Source: an uncultured Clostridia bacterium
GTDB taxonomy: Bacteria > Bacillota > Clostridia > UBA1381
Assembly (NCBI GenBank): GCA_934454215.1
Contig: CAKSGG010000103.1
Location: 1-11,702 of the forward strand
DNA length: 11,702 nucleotides
Direction of reading: 5' to 3'
The notes below the pieces were generated by a model. The model saw only the letters and a program-made list of their open reading frames with translations, was not told where the DNA came from and did not search any database. Below, piece by piece: positions 1 to 7,127 of the stretch (within the stretch, counting starts at the first letter, position 1; every line of letters begins with the position of its first letter). The position numbers and the translations under genes were made by a program.

Positions 1-78
1 AATATACTCAGCATGTTTTTCATCAACCGGAATTGGAATATAGTTTTTCCAATTCTTGATTTCAAAATTCTTTTTCAT
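1..78 (-). CDS. Start of a protein without signal peptide (26 residues visible)
   Basis: An ATG at 78 with AAGGAG 8 nt upstream opens a frame that runs to the left edge. The visible residues begin MKKNFEIKNWKNYIPIPVDE. There is no hydrophobic stretch, so the product is probably cytoplasmic, unlike the upstream genes whose N-termini are visible. The NWKNYIP(I/V)P type of start reminds me of cytosolic glycosidases of (alpha/alpha)6-barrel type in Clostridia, but 26 residues are too few to assign a family and this is only a weak impression. As the next gene of the cluster, an enzyme processing imported oligosaccharide would fit the context. Confidence 0.75.
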   Translation of the reverse strand, partial: MKKNFEIKNWKNYIPIPVDEKHAEYI

Positions 79-86
79 ATATTTTT

Positions 87-92
87 CTCCTT
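87..92 (-). promoter_or_regulatory. SD of gene 6
   Basis: On the minus strand AAGGAG lies 8 nt before the ATG at 78, a near-ideal arrangement that supports a real gene continuing past the left edge. Confidence 0.8.
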
Positions 93-100
93 TTCCTAAA

Positions 101-130
101 TTCCTGTGACCAATGCATTAGTCACAGGAA
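101..130. other. Intergenic near-perfect palindrome between genes 5 and 6
   Basis: The arms TTCCTGTGAC (101-110) and GTCACAGGAA (121-130) are perfect 10-bp complements. The 10-nt centre contains the palindrome AATGCATT (112-119), so only one pair in the 30 bp mismatches. On the minus strand the stem is followed by TTTAGGAAAAGGAG, that is, a very short T-run and then the SD of gene 6. On the plus strand it is followed by ATAGTTTTTTATTTT, but no plus-strand gene needs a terminator there. The position mirrors the palindrome before gene 2. Confidence 0.83.
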
Positions 131-138
131 ATAGTTTT

Positions 139-2793
139 TTATTTTGCACGATATATAATTATATTTTTTAATGTATTGTACTCAAAGAGTGCAATCAATA
201 TATCACAGTTATATTTCCCAACGGACTTTGCATCTCTGATATCTTCTGTTGAGCCAATATAAATCTTATTTCCCTTTGATGCTCCCGGGTCAATAAATGT
301 TATACTACCTCCCATTCTTACATTAAGATCACAAGCAGTATAAAAATCAGCGCTTTGAGAAACAAAGCATCGGGCAATATTATTATTTTTCATTCCGACA
401 AATCCAAAACCGCACGACCAATATCCACCCAATAAACCATTAGCATTGGCAAACGCTGCTTCTGATTTCCAGTTTGTTCCCTGTTGGGAATATGGTGTTC
501 CGCCTTGACTTGCATCATAAACCATCTTTAACTCATTTATTTCATCACGGCTATTAAATCCATATGCCAGGGCATCCCCTTCCTCAATATTTAATGCATT
601 AAATGCTGCCTCATATTTTTCATCAATATAATATCTGACTTGCTTTCCGTCTATATAACCAATAATCTGTGTTTGAGGCATATCATCATTATTAAGCGTT
701 ATTATTTGTTTTTCAAAAATGAACAAACTCATATTCTTTTCATATGTTGTTGATTCACCAGCATCTTCAATAACCAGGACATCTTCAGCAATTGAATCTT
801 TACTTTTTTTATAACCTGTCAGATTACCTGATGCATAAGAATACAATAGAAGATCATTTGTCTTTTTTATTGAAAAATCATCACTATTGTATGTACCATT
901 AATAATCGAATTAATTTCCGGAATATAAAATATTACCGAATTGTTAGTTATATACCCATTCCATCCTACTGTTTTTCCACCTCCGGCATAGTTGAACTGA
1001 CTTCCTGTTATTTTGGTTGCAACCAGTCCGGCATACTCTTCTGCAGAGGTGCTTTTCGTAGTATCTACTACCGATATCTTTCCCTCCTTATCGAATGACA
1101 AAATGACTAATTGAGGTTTTATTGTATTCGCATTTGATTCAGGCATCAGGTCAAGAAAGTTTTGGTAGCTTTTTGCCCGAACACCATCCACCTTAACTTT
1201 GTCAGAAACAAGCACTTGATCAAACTTTTCATCTTCGCCATAATATTTCAAGTAATATCCTTCTTCATACTCATCATAATAACTTTTGATAAGAAATGCA
1301 AATATTCCTTCTTTATTCTCGTCATCATATTCCAATATTACAACTTGTCCAAAAAAATTCACATATGCCTTTACCGTTTTTTTTGTTAAAATATTATTAT
1401 TGTTGAAAAAACCATTACCAACAGAATGCAATTCACCATTGATAGTTACAGAATCCTCATCATCGTCCTGTCTATATCCTTCAAGAGTTCCCTTAAAACT
1501 ATCAGAGCATATAATTGCTTCAAAAATTTTATGATCTTTACTTTCAGCTACTGATAATACACTTTTTTCTGAAATAGAGCCCATATCAACACGATGTTTT
1601 TCAGAATTATATAACCGCACTGAATCATAATCGTTCAACTCAATTTTATTCTCGGTTATTTTATTATACAAAATTTCATTGTCCTCATCAATAAATGTTA
1701 CATAAGCATCTTTGTAATGTTTTACGATACAATAATCATATCCATCTGAAATTCCGGATTTTACAGCAATAATGTATCCATTATCCTGGCTGCTTATACT
1801 GTTTATAATGTCAATTTGATTCTTTGTTTCTTTAACACCATTATAATATAGTTCGATATTCCGATTCATTCGTACTTTTTTTGTGCTTTTACCAGATTGA
1901 TACAACAATTGGTATCCGGAATTAAACTCCAAAAAATCTGATATACTGATTTCCTTTTTTTCAGTTCTTCCTGTTTCATAAATTGAAACTATTTCCTCAT
2001 CTTCCGTATAATACACATATACCTCACTACCCGGCAATTTGTCGAGAGTGGAGAGTTCTTCTCCCTCGTACATACTTAATTTCTTATCGCCAATCAAAAT
2101 TCTAATTTCATCTGTATCAACTTCGTAATCTTTTACAATTCCTCTACTTTTGCTGATTTTAAACATATTATACAGCAAGGTATTATTATCATTGCCTTTT
2201 GATATAACAGCATGACCATCCTTTATGTCTGTAATGGTACTTGGGCTTGCGTCCAAGGTTTCCGCCAGCATATTAAACAAATCAGCCTTTGTTACGTTAC
2301 CTGAATATTTTGAAACAGAAATCCCAACATCCATTGCCAATGCATTATACCCTACAGGATAACCGCCCATAGAATTTGCAAAATCAGCATATCCCAAAAC
2401 ACATACAAGTATCTTGATTGCTTCGTCTTTAGTGATTACTCTGTCAGGATAAAAATTTCTGTTCTCTCCAACAGTCACGCATCCACGCTGGACGAGATAT
2501 GAAACATTTTGACTACTTTCTTTATCGGTAATATCATTAAAATATATTTCATTTATACCACGTGTATCTGCGTTCATTAGCTTTACGATATGCGCGGCAA
2601 ATTCTTTCCTAGATACCTCTTTTAACAATTCAGCCTCATCAAAGTTTTTCTTATCCACAATACCAATCGCATACAATAAATCGACAATCCCTTGGTTTAC
2701 TTCATTATTTTTTGCGTGCACAACCGGTATGATCATATTGATACATATGCATAATAAAATAATTTTAGACAGTGTCTTTATTCCTCTCTTCAT
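139..2793 (-). CDS. Large SLH-domain S-layer-type protein (884 aa)
   Basis: The signal peptide (hydrophobic 9-24, likely cleavage VHA|KN at 27/28) is followed by three degenerate SLH repeats at about 32-75, 82-133 and 134-182, with signature motifs VSRKE, ITKDE and VTKAD. The rest (about 215-884) is beta-rich with no catalytic motif I recognise. It contains weak internal repeats: a unit at 217-272 (GIVKDY ... VYVYYTEDEEIVSIY) and another at 434-489 (GTLEGY ... VKAYVNFFGQVVILEY). This resembles large clostridial surface proteins with N-terminal SLH domains, so an S-layer or wall-anchored structural role is inferred. The SLH triplet is N-terminal here but C-terminal in the preceding gene. The SD is unusually far from the ATG (13 nt) and overlaps the stop of gene 4, suggesting translational coupling. 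The stop is at 139, 60 nt before the next start. Confidence 0.9.
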   Translation of the reverse strand: MKRGIKTLSKIILLCICINMIIPVVHAKNNEVNQGIVDLLYAIGIVDKKNFDEAELLKEVSRKEFAAHIVKLMNADTRGINEIYFNDITDKESSQNVSYLVQRGCVTVGENRNFYPDRVITKDEAIKILVCVLGYADFANSMGGYPVGYNALAMDVGISVSKYSGNVTKADLFNMLAETLDASPSTITDIKDGHAVISKGNDNNTLLYNMFKISKSRGIVKDYEVDTDEIRILIGDKKLSMYEGEELSTLDKLPGSEVYVYYTEDEEIVSIYETGRTEKKEISISDFLEFNSGYQLLYQSGKSTKKVRMNRNIELYYNGVKETKNQIDIINSISSQDNGYIIAVKSGISDGYDYCIVKHYKDAYVTFIDEDNEILYNKITENKIELNDYDSVRLYNSEKHRVDMGSISEKSVLSVAESKDHKIFEAIICSDSFKGTLEGYRQDDDEDSVTINGELHSVGNGFFNNNNILTKKTVKAYVNFFGQVVILEYDDENKEGIFAFLIKSYYDEYEEGYYLKYYGEDEKFDQVLVSDKVKVDGVRAKSYQNFLDLMPESNANTIKPQLVILSFDKEGKISVVDTTKSTSAEEYAGLVATKITGSQFNYAGGGKTVGWNGYITNNSVIFYIPEINSIINGTYNSDDFSIKKTNDLLLYSYASGNLTGYKKSKDSIAEDVLVIEDAGESTTYEKNMSLFIFEKQIITLNNDDMPQTQIIGYIDGKQVRYYIDEKYEAAFNALNIEEGDALAYGFNSRDEINELKMVYDASQGGTPYSQQGTNWKSEAAFANANGLLGGYWSCGFGFVGMKNNNIARCFVSQSADFYTACDLNVRMGGSITFIDPGASKGNKIYIGSTEDIRDAKSVGKYNCDILIALFEYNTLKNIIIYRAK

Positions 2794-2806
2794 ATTCGTG
2801 CTATCT

Positions 2807-2812
2807 CTCCTT
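2807..2812 (-). promoter_or_regulatory. SD of gene 5, overlapping the stop codon of gene 4
   Basis: On the minus strand AAGGAG forms part of TAAGGAG, so the SD uses two bases of the gene 4 stop codon. The spacer to the ATG at 2793 is 13 nt, longer than the usual 5-9. I see no better in-frame start nearby. The overlap suggests ribosomes finishing gene 4 reinitiate on gene 5. Confidence 0.7.
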
Positions 2813-4448
2813 ACTGATTTATATAATGATACGCGTTGTAAACCATTTGAGCAGCTTCAGCTCTGTTGGCATTTTTACACGGATTGAAATAGTTATTTTC
2901 ATCTCCTTTAATGATTCCGCAATTATACAGAGCCATGACCGAGTCCCTTGCATATTCTGCAATGTCATTCTTATCCTCAAATTGCAATTCCATTGTATTC
3001 GCTATTTCTTTTCCCGAAATATTAATAAGTTTGTGACACATAACCGCCATATCTTGTCGACTGATATCAATTCCGGAACCAAATTCTATACTTGAAATAC
3101 CTTTTGCAATTCCGCACAAATAAGCATTTTTTACATACGGAAAAAACCAATCTGATGTATTTACATCAGAAAAATTAATATCTCCTACCAAAGTTTCAAA
3201 GTTTCCAGCCAAAAGAACCATCTTTACAAACTCTTCTCTTTTAATATTATCAGCAGGTGCAAATATTCCATCGCCTCTTCCTGATATAATGTTAAGTTTA
3301 GTTAATTCTCCAACAGCTTTCACTGCCCAATTATAGTTTCTCATATCTGAATAAAATGAATTATCCTCTCCGGTTTCATTACTTTTAGTATCATCCGGTT
3401 TATCAATCGGCTGAGGAATTGTTGTTGTTATTCCACCAGAAATACTTCTGCCACCGGATGAACCGCCTCCGCCTCCGTTTATTGGTGTACTCGGTTCTAC
3501 AAACTCATTTATCTTAATATCATCAAATGTATTAAATACTTTGCCAATAACACTTTTTGCAAAAGCATTTGTTACTTTTGAAACATTAATTTCGAGTAAT
3601 GATGCATTTTCAATGAGATAACTCTTTATACTACCATAACCATCGGCATCTCGAATTACACCCAATGCTACCGCTCTTGCACACTTCTTATCAAACTCTT
3701 CAAATGACAAAGCTGTCTTTTCAAGCCTTTCATAAATATACTCTTTCGTCGAAGATGTTACATACTTTTCAGAAAAAACACTGCTTATATTTTCGGGTAA
3801 ATCAAGGACACTTTCATGGTTTTCTATTTTGATTTGTTTATTATTTAGCAAACGAATGGCAAATGCTTTATCAAAAATCTTCGCAGCAACATCCGGTTCC
3901 TTTGTCGAAACAGAAACATTGCTGACACACAGCAAATCTGCAATTTGGGAATAGTCTTCTTCCGATAAATTTGTACGCAATTCTTTGCTTACACCAAGGT
4001 CATTTCCGCTGTTTTTCAGAATGGCTGCAACAGCAGTTTCGTTCTTGCTGTTCAATTGAGTTTGCAGTTCTGCCAATACCGATTCATTATTGCTTTTGTT
4101 TATATATTTTACTGAAATAGTACGCGGTTCCTGATGTAGCTTTTCACCAATGATAGTTTCATATGTGTCACTTATTCCGCCAAAATCAATTTCAAAGCTA
4201 TATTTTCCGGCTGCATCTGCAGTAGTCTGATTATATTCAACAATTGCATCTTCCTTATTCTGAACACTATTAAATGTCTCAAGGTCATATCCCGGTTTTA
4301 AAACAGTAATGCTAATTTTTCCGGCGCCGTCAGCCTGTCCCTCAACAATGACAGATGTATCTGATATAAATGTCAATTCATCCTTTGCATAACAATTCAA
4401 CGGTATCAACGCCACCAAAACTGTTAAAATAATACCATATTTTTTCAT
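2811..4448 (-). CDS. SLH-domain cell-surface protein with N-terminal Ig-like domain (545 aa)
   Basis: I place the start at 4448, not at the in-frame ATG at 4472: the former has AAAGGA 7 nt upstream and begins directly with a signal peptide (MKKYGIILTV..., cleavage near CYA|KD at 21/22). A beta-sandwich of about 24-115 (DAAGKYSFEIDF) is followed by a mostly helical region at 117-310, a glycine/serine-rich flexible linker at about 323-339, and three SLH repeats at about 364-415, 421-475 and 488-540. Their signature motifs are IKREE, ISRQD and ANRAE, variants of ITRAE. SLH triplets bind pyruvylated secondary cell-wall polymer, so this protein is probably wall-attached by its C-terminus. The function of the N-terminal two thirds is unknown. 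Gaps are 20 nt to the glycosidase and 17 nt to gene 5, so co-expression is very likely. Confidence 0.92.
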   Translation of the reverse strand: MKKYGIILTVLVALIPLNCYAKDELTFISDTSVIVEGQADGAGKISITVLKPGYDLETFNSVQNKEDAIVEYNQTTADAAGKYSFEIDFGGISDTYETIIGEKLHQEPRTISVKYINKSNNESVLAELQTQLNSKNETAVAAILKNSGNDLGVSKELRTNLSEEDYSQIADLLCVSNVSVSTKEPDVAAKIFDKAFAIRLLNNKQIKIENHESVLDLPENISSVFSEKYVTSSTKEYIYERLEKTALSFEEFDKKCARAVALGVIRDADGYGSIKSYLIENASLLEINVSKVTNAFAKSVIGKVFNTFDDIKINEFVEPSTPINGGGGGSSGGRSISGGITTTIPQPIDKPDDTKSNETGEDNSFYSDMRNYNWAVKAVGELTKLNIISGRGDGIFAPADNIKREEFVKMVLLAGNFETLVGDINFSDVNTSDWFFPYVKNAYLCGIAKGISSIEFGSGIDISRQDMAVMCHKLINISGKEIANTMELQFEDKNDIAEYARDSVMALYNCGIIKGDENNYFNPCKNANRAEAAQMVYNAYHYINQ

Positions 4449-4455
4449 GTATTTA

Positions 4456-4461
4456 TCCTTT
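4456..4461 (-). promoter_or_regulatory. SD deciding the start of gene 4
   Basis: On the minus strand AAAGGA lies 7 nt before the ATG at 4448. The alternative in-frame ATG at 4472 lies inside the end of the glycosidase gene and would put eight charged residues (MIRRKDKY) ahead of a normal signal peptide, so 4448 is preferred. Confidence 0.75.
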
Positions 4462-4468
4462 CTCCGTA

Positions 4469-7093
4469 TCATTTTATCATCATTGCTCCTCTTAATGGTT
4501 TAAGAGAAGAAAAAGAATCCCACAAATAAAATTTTACAGTATCCGCATTTTCAAAATCACTTGCGAAAATTTTCTTTACGTATATTCCATCCGTTAGTTG
4601 GGTATCGGACAAAGAAAAAGTCTTTGATAATATTAGCTGATTTTCTTTGTACCCCACACAAATCAGTTTTAAATCTTCTGCATCTTTACACAGTTTCATG
4701 TAAAGAAAAATTTCTCTATTGTCATTCCAGTCGTTTATATCTGTAATAGAATTATCATTAACCGTCCTGATATCTAAGTATGCCTTTCCTTCCCCGAAAA
4801 TTTTATACCGATATGACTGCATATTGCTGCCATTTCCTATCTCAATAAAATAACTGTTCCATTTATCACCTTTAAATAAGAATTGCAGGCTTCCTTTGTT
4901 ACTAAGCGACTCTTGTCCTATATATACTATTTGCTTTTGCTCATCATATACCTTGACAGAGCAGACAGCTCCCTCATTCGCATTAGTCAAAGCTGCATTA
5001 ATAACGATTCCTTCATCACAATACTGATGAGAAAAAAAGCCGCAGTCTGCAAGAACATTTGCAGCTTGCAAGATATTTTCTCCCGCCTCACCTTCAACAG
5101 CATATATAGGTGAACTCGTCAGCGTAATTCTATACACCCCGTTATTTGGCGTCACACCGTTTTCAATTTTATTTCCGTATAAGTCATAGAAATTTACATT
5201 TTCATCTTCAGGAATAAAATTATAGCTGCAATCAGAATTTGAATACAGTGCATATACAGTTCTTGTTCCAGTATTGAAACGATATACCGAAATACCATTC
5301 TCCTGTGTTACAATATCAGCGCCTTTCATATTATTTATGATCTTATTAATCCATGAAACTGCCAACAATGCCGGTTTTGCAGAAAATGCATCATCAGCCC
5401 ATGCTCTTTCAGTCAAACCAAAATTTGATTCATAATCATATTTTGAATCACCGTCGTTGGATAAATCATATATGAATAACTGATCATTCGGTCTATATGC
5501 TTTCAGAGAAAGAATATACTGACTAAGCAGGCTTGCGTGTTCCTTTCTTGAATAGTCTGTAATCCCCTGTGAAATACCAAATTCGGTGTGCATGATGTTT
5601 ATATCGGCACCAAGGGATTTTAAAACTGCATCAATATTATTCATATTTTCTGATATCAGCTCATCAATCCTTTTTGATCCATCTTTATAGCTGTTTTCTC
5701 TTGTCAGATAATGATGAATCGATATGTTGTCCATCCATTTGTATCCGTCAGGCTGACCATCTCCATCGGTATCTGCCTGTAAAACCGGTTTAATCCATAC
5801 ATTCATATACCATGGCAGAATATCAGAACAGCTTATGCCGCATAGTTTTATTCTGTCAAATTTTTGTGCTGTTATCAAATCCTGTGCTTTTTTTCCTTCA
5901 TCAATTTTGTTGTATACTGCTCTTAGCAGCTTTGCATAATTCAGACTATTCTCTTTACTCCATTGATCCTCTGAGGATATATTCGGCTCATTCCATAGCT
6001 CAACATATTTGAGATTCCCGTTCGATGCTGCTATAACATTATACACATATTCCGCAAATGCGCTTCGTTGTTCATCATTTTCCGGTATTTTATTATCAGC
6101 TATATCTGCAAAAAGTGTTGTATTATTTCCGGATACAGTAAAAAGAATATTCATGCCTAAAGCTTCAGCCGATTTTTCGATTTCTCCTGCTTTATCGATG
6201 ATCGCATCGGCTTGTGCTTCATTTTGGGAATATCCTGTCCGAATCATATCAAACCCGGCTTTTGCAGCAATTTTCAGCGAATCCTGATATCTTCTGTTAT
6301 CTATCATCGGGTGCGTCGAAATACCAATTGTGTTTTTTGCATTTTCATTTTTCTTGCAAACAGAAAACTTACAATTCCATTCTCCCGCATACTCGCCCTT
6401 TTCATCAACGATTGATGCTTTAAAAATATATGTGCCATATTTCATTTCAGAAAACGGGATAATGTCTTCTGTTTTATCCGACAAGGTGTATGATTTAGTA
6501 ATATCTCCGTAAATCTCGCCTGTTTCCTCATTGAATACTTTATAGTTTAATGATACATTAAGACATTTGCTTAATTTGTTAGAAAGGTCTATTTTAAACT
6601 CTCTCGTATCCCCGTCAAAAAAAATATTACCAACGCTGTTACTTGTAATTTTTACTGCAACAGGGTTTATTTCTCCCATGATTACTGTCTCTGCCGCAGA
6701 TATTTTCAACGGTCTTTCATCTGTACCGAAATAGCGGACAAGATAATCATTACCATCCTTTAAATGATTGTTAAAAACACCGTCATATATGTAAAACACA
6801 GCTGTTTTATATTGCTTTGTGTTGCCGGAAATAATATTTTTTTCATGATATTTTGCATATTGGTTTCCGACATCATACATAACAGTAAAATACCCGTCAA
6901 AATAGTCATAATACGAAACAGATATTTTCACCACGTTATTTTCTGACAAATCTTTATCGTCTATATTTACATACATGCAATTATCGTATTTGGTCAGTAC
7001 CGTTTCCTCTGCCGCATATGCTATTTGCACAGAACAAATAATCATAATTGCTGACATTAACCATGCAAATTTCTTTTTTATTGATGTAATCAT
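4469..7093 (-). CDS. Secreted clan GH-A glycoside hydrolase, GH39/GH5-like (874 aa)
   Basis: The signal peptide ends near AYA|AE (27/28). Two beta-sandwich regions span about 30-250. A (beta/alpha)8 barrel runs from about 255 (GISTHP) to 585: WNEPN at 367-371 places the acid/base at E369, IHHY at 459-462 fits strand 6, and TEFG at 503-506 places the nucleophile at E504. This arrangement is the hallmark of clan GH-A retaining glycosidases. The segment at 592-668 (FYDLYGN..., SPIYAVEG) matches the beta-sandwich that follows the barrel in GH39/GH30-type enzymes. A calcium-loop-like DTDGDGQPDG sits at 441-450. The tail (about 765-874, YLWDSFSSLKPL) resembles the tails of genes 1 and 2. GGAGG lies 6 nt before the ATG. 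The family number and substrate cannot be fixed by eye; a plant cell-wall or host glycan is inferred. No SLH anchor is present in the protein itself. Confidence 0.92.
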   Translation of the reverse strand: MITSIKKKFAWLMSAIMIICSVQIAYAAEETVLTKYDNCMYVNIDDKDLSENNVVKISVSYYDYFDGYFTVMYDVGNQYAKYHEKNIISGNTKQYKTAVFYIYDGVFNNHLKDGNDYLVRYFGTDERPLKISAAETVIMGEINPVAVKITSNSVGNIFFDGDTREFKIDLSNKLSKCLNVSLNYKVFNEETGEIYGDITKSYTLSDKTEDIIPFSEMKYGTYIFKASIVDEKGEYAGEWNCKFSVCKKNENAKNTIGISTHPMIDNRRYQDSLKIAAKAGFDMIRTGYSQNEAQADAIIDKAGEIEKSAEALGMNILFTVSGNNTTLFADIADNKIPENDEQRSAFAEYVYNVIAASNGNLKYVELWNEPNISSEDQWSKENSLNYAKLLRAVYNKIDEGKKAQDLITAQKFDRIKLCGISCSDILPWYMNVWIKPVLQADTDGDGQPDGYKWMDNISIHHYLTRENSYKDGSKRIDELISENMNNIDAVLKSLGADINIMHTEFGISQGITDYSRKEHASLLSQYILSLKAYRPNDQLFIYDLSNDGDSKYDYESNFGLTERAWADDAFSAKPALLAVSWINKIINNMKGADIVTQENGISVYRFNTGTRTVYALYSNSDCSYNFIPEDENVNFYDLYGNKIENGVTPNNGVYRITLTSSPIYAVEGEAGENILQAANVLADCGFFSHQYCDEGIVINAALTNANEGAVCSVKVYDEQKQIVYIGQESLSNKGSLQFLFKGDKWNSYFIEIGNGSNMQSYRYKIFGEGKAYLDIRTVNDNSITDINDWNDNREIFLYMKLCKDAEDLKLICVGYKENQLILSKTFSLSDTQLTDGIYVKKIFASDFENADTVKFYLWDSFSSLKPLRGAMMIK

Positions 7094-7099
7094 TTTCTA

Positions 7100-7104
7100 C
7101 CTCC
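7100..7104 (-). promoter_or_regulatory. SD of the glycosidase gene
   Basis: On the minus strand GGAGG lies 6 nt before the ATG at 7093, inside the 34-nt gap after gene 2. No promoter-like element fits in that gap, supporting co-transcription with gene 2. Confidence 0.8.
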
Positions 7105-7127
7105 GAAAATTCCGTTTGCATTTTCCG

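Noticed and set aside
101..145. Rho-independent terminator ending the operon
   Set aside because: The U-rich tract lies on the plus-strand side, where no gene ends. On the transcribed strand the stem is followed by only three T residues and then the SD of the next gene.
4380..4400. Lipobox at the signal peptide of gene 4 (PLNC)
   Set aside because: Asn before Cys does not fit the usual [AGS]C rule, and CYA|KD is a good ordinary cleavage site.
4449..4472. In-frame ATG at 4472 as the start of gene 4, overlapping the glycosidase stop
   Set aside because: It would add MIRRKDKY before a normal signal peptide, and AAAGGA is well placed only for the ATG at 4448.
5744..5773. DTDGDGQPDG as part of a dockerin, making this a cellulosome
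   Set aside because: A dockerin needs two such repeats, usually at a protein end. This is a single loop inside a barrel, and no cohesin is visible.
7105..7125. Small hairpin GAAAAT/ATTTTC between genes 2 and 3
   Set aside because: Six A/T-rich pairs with a 9-nt loop are likely by chance in this composition, unlike the two long palindromes.
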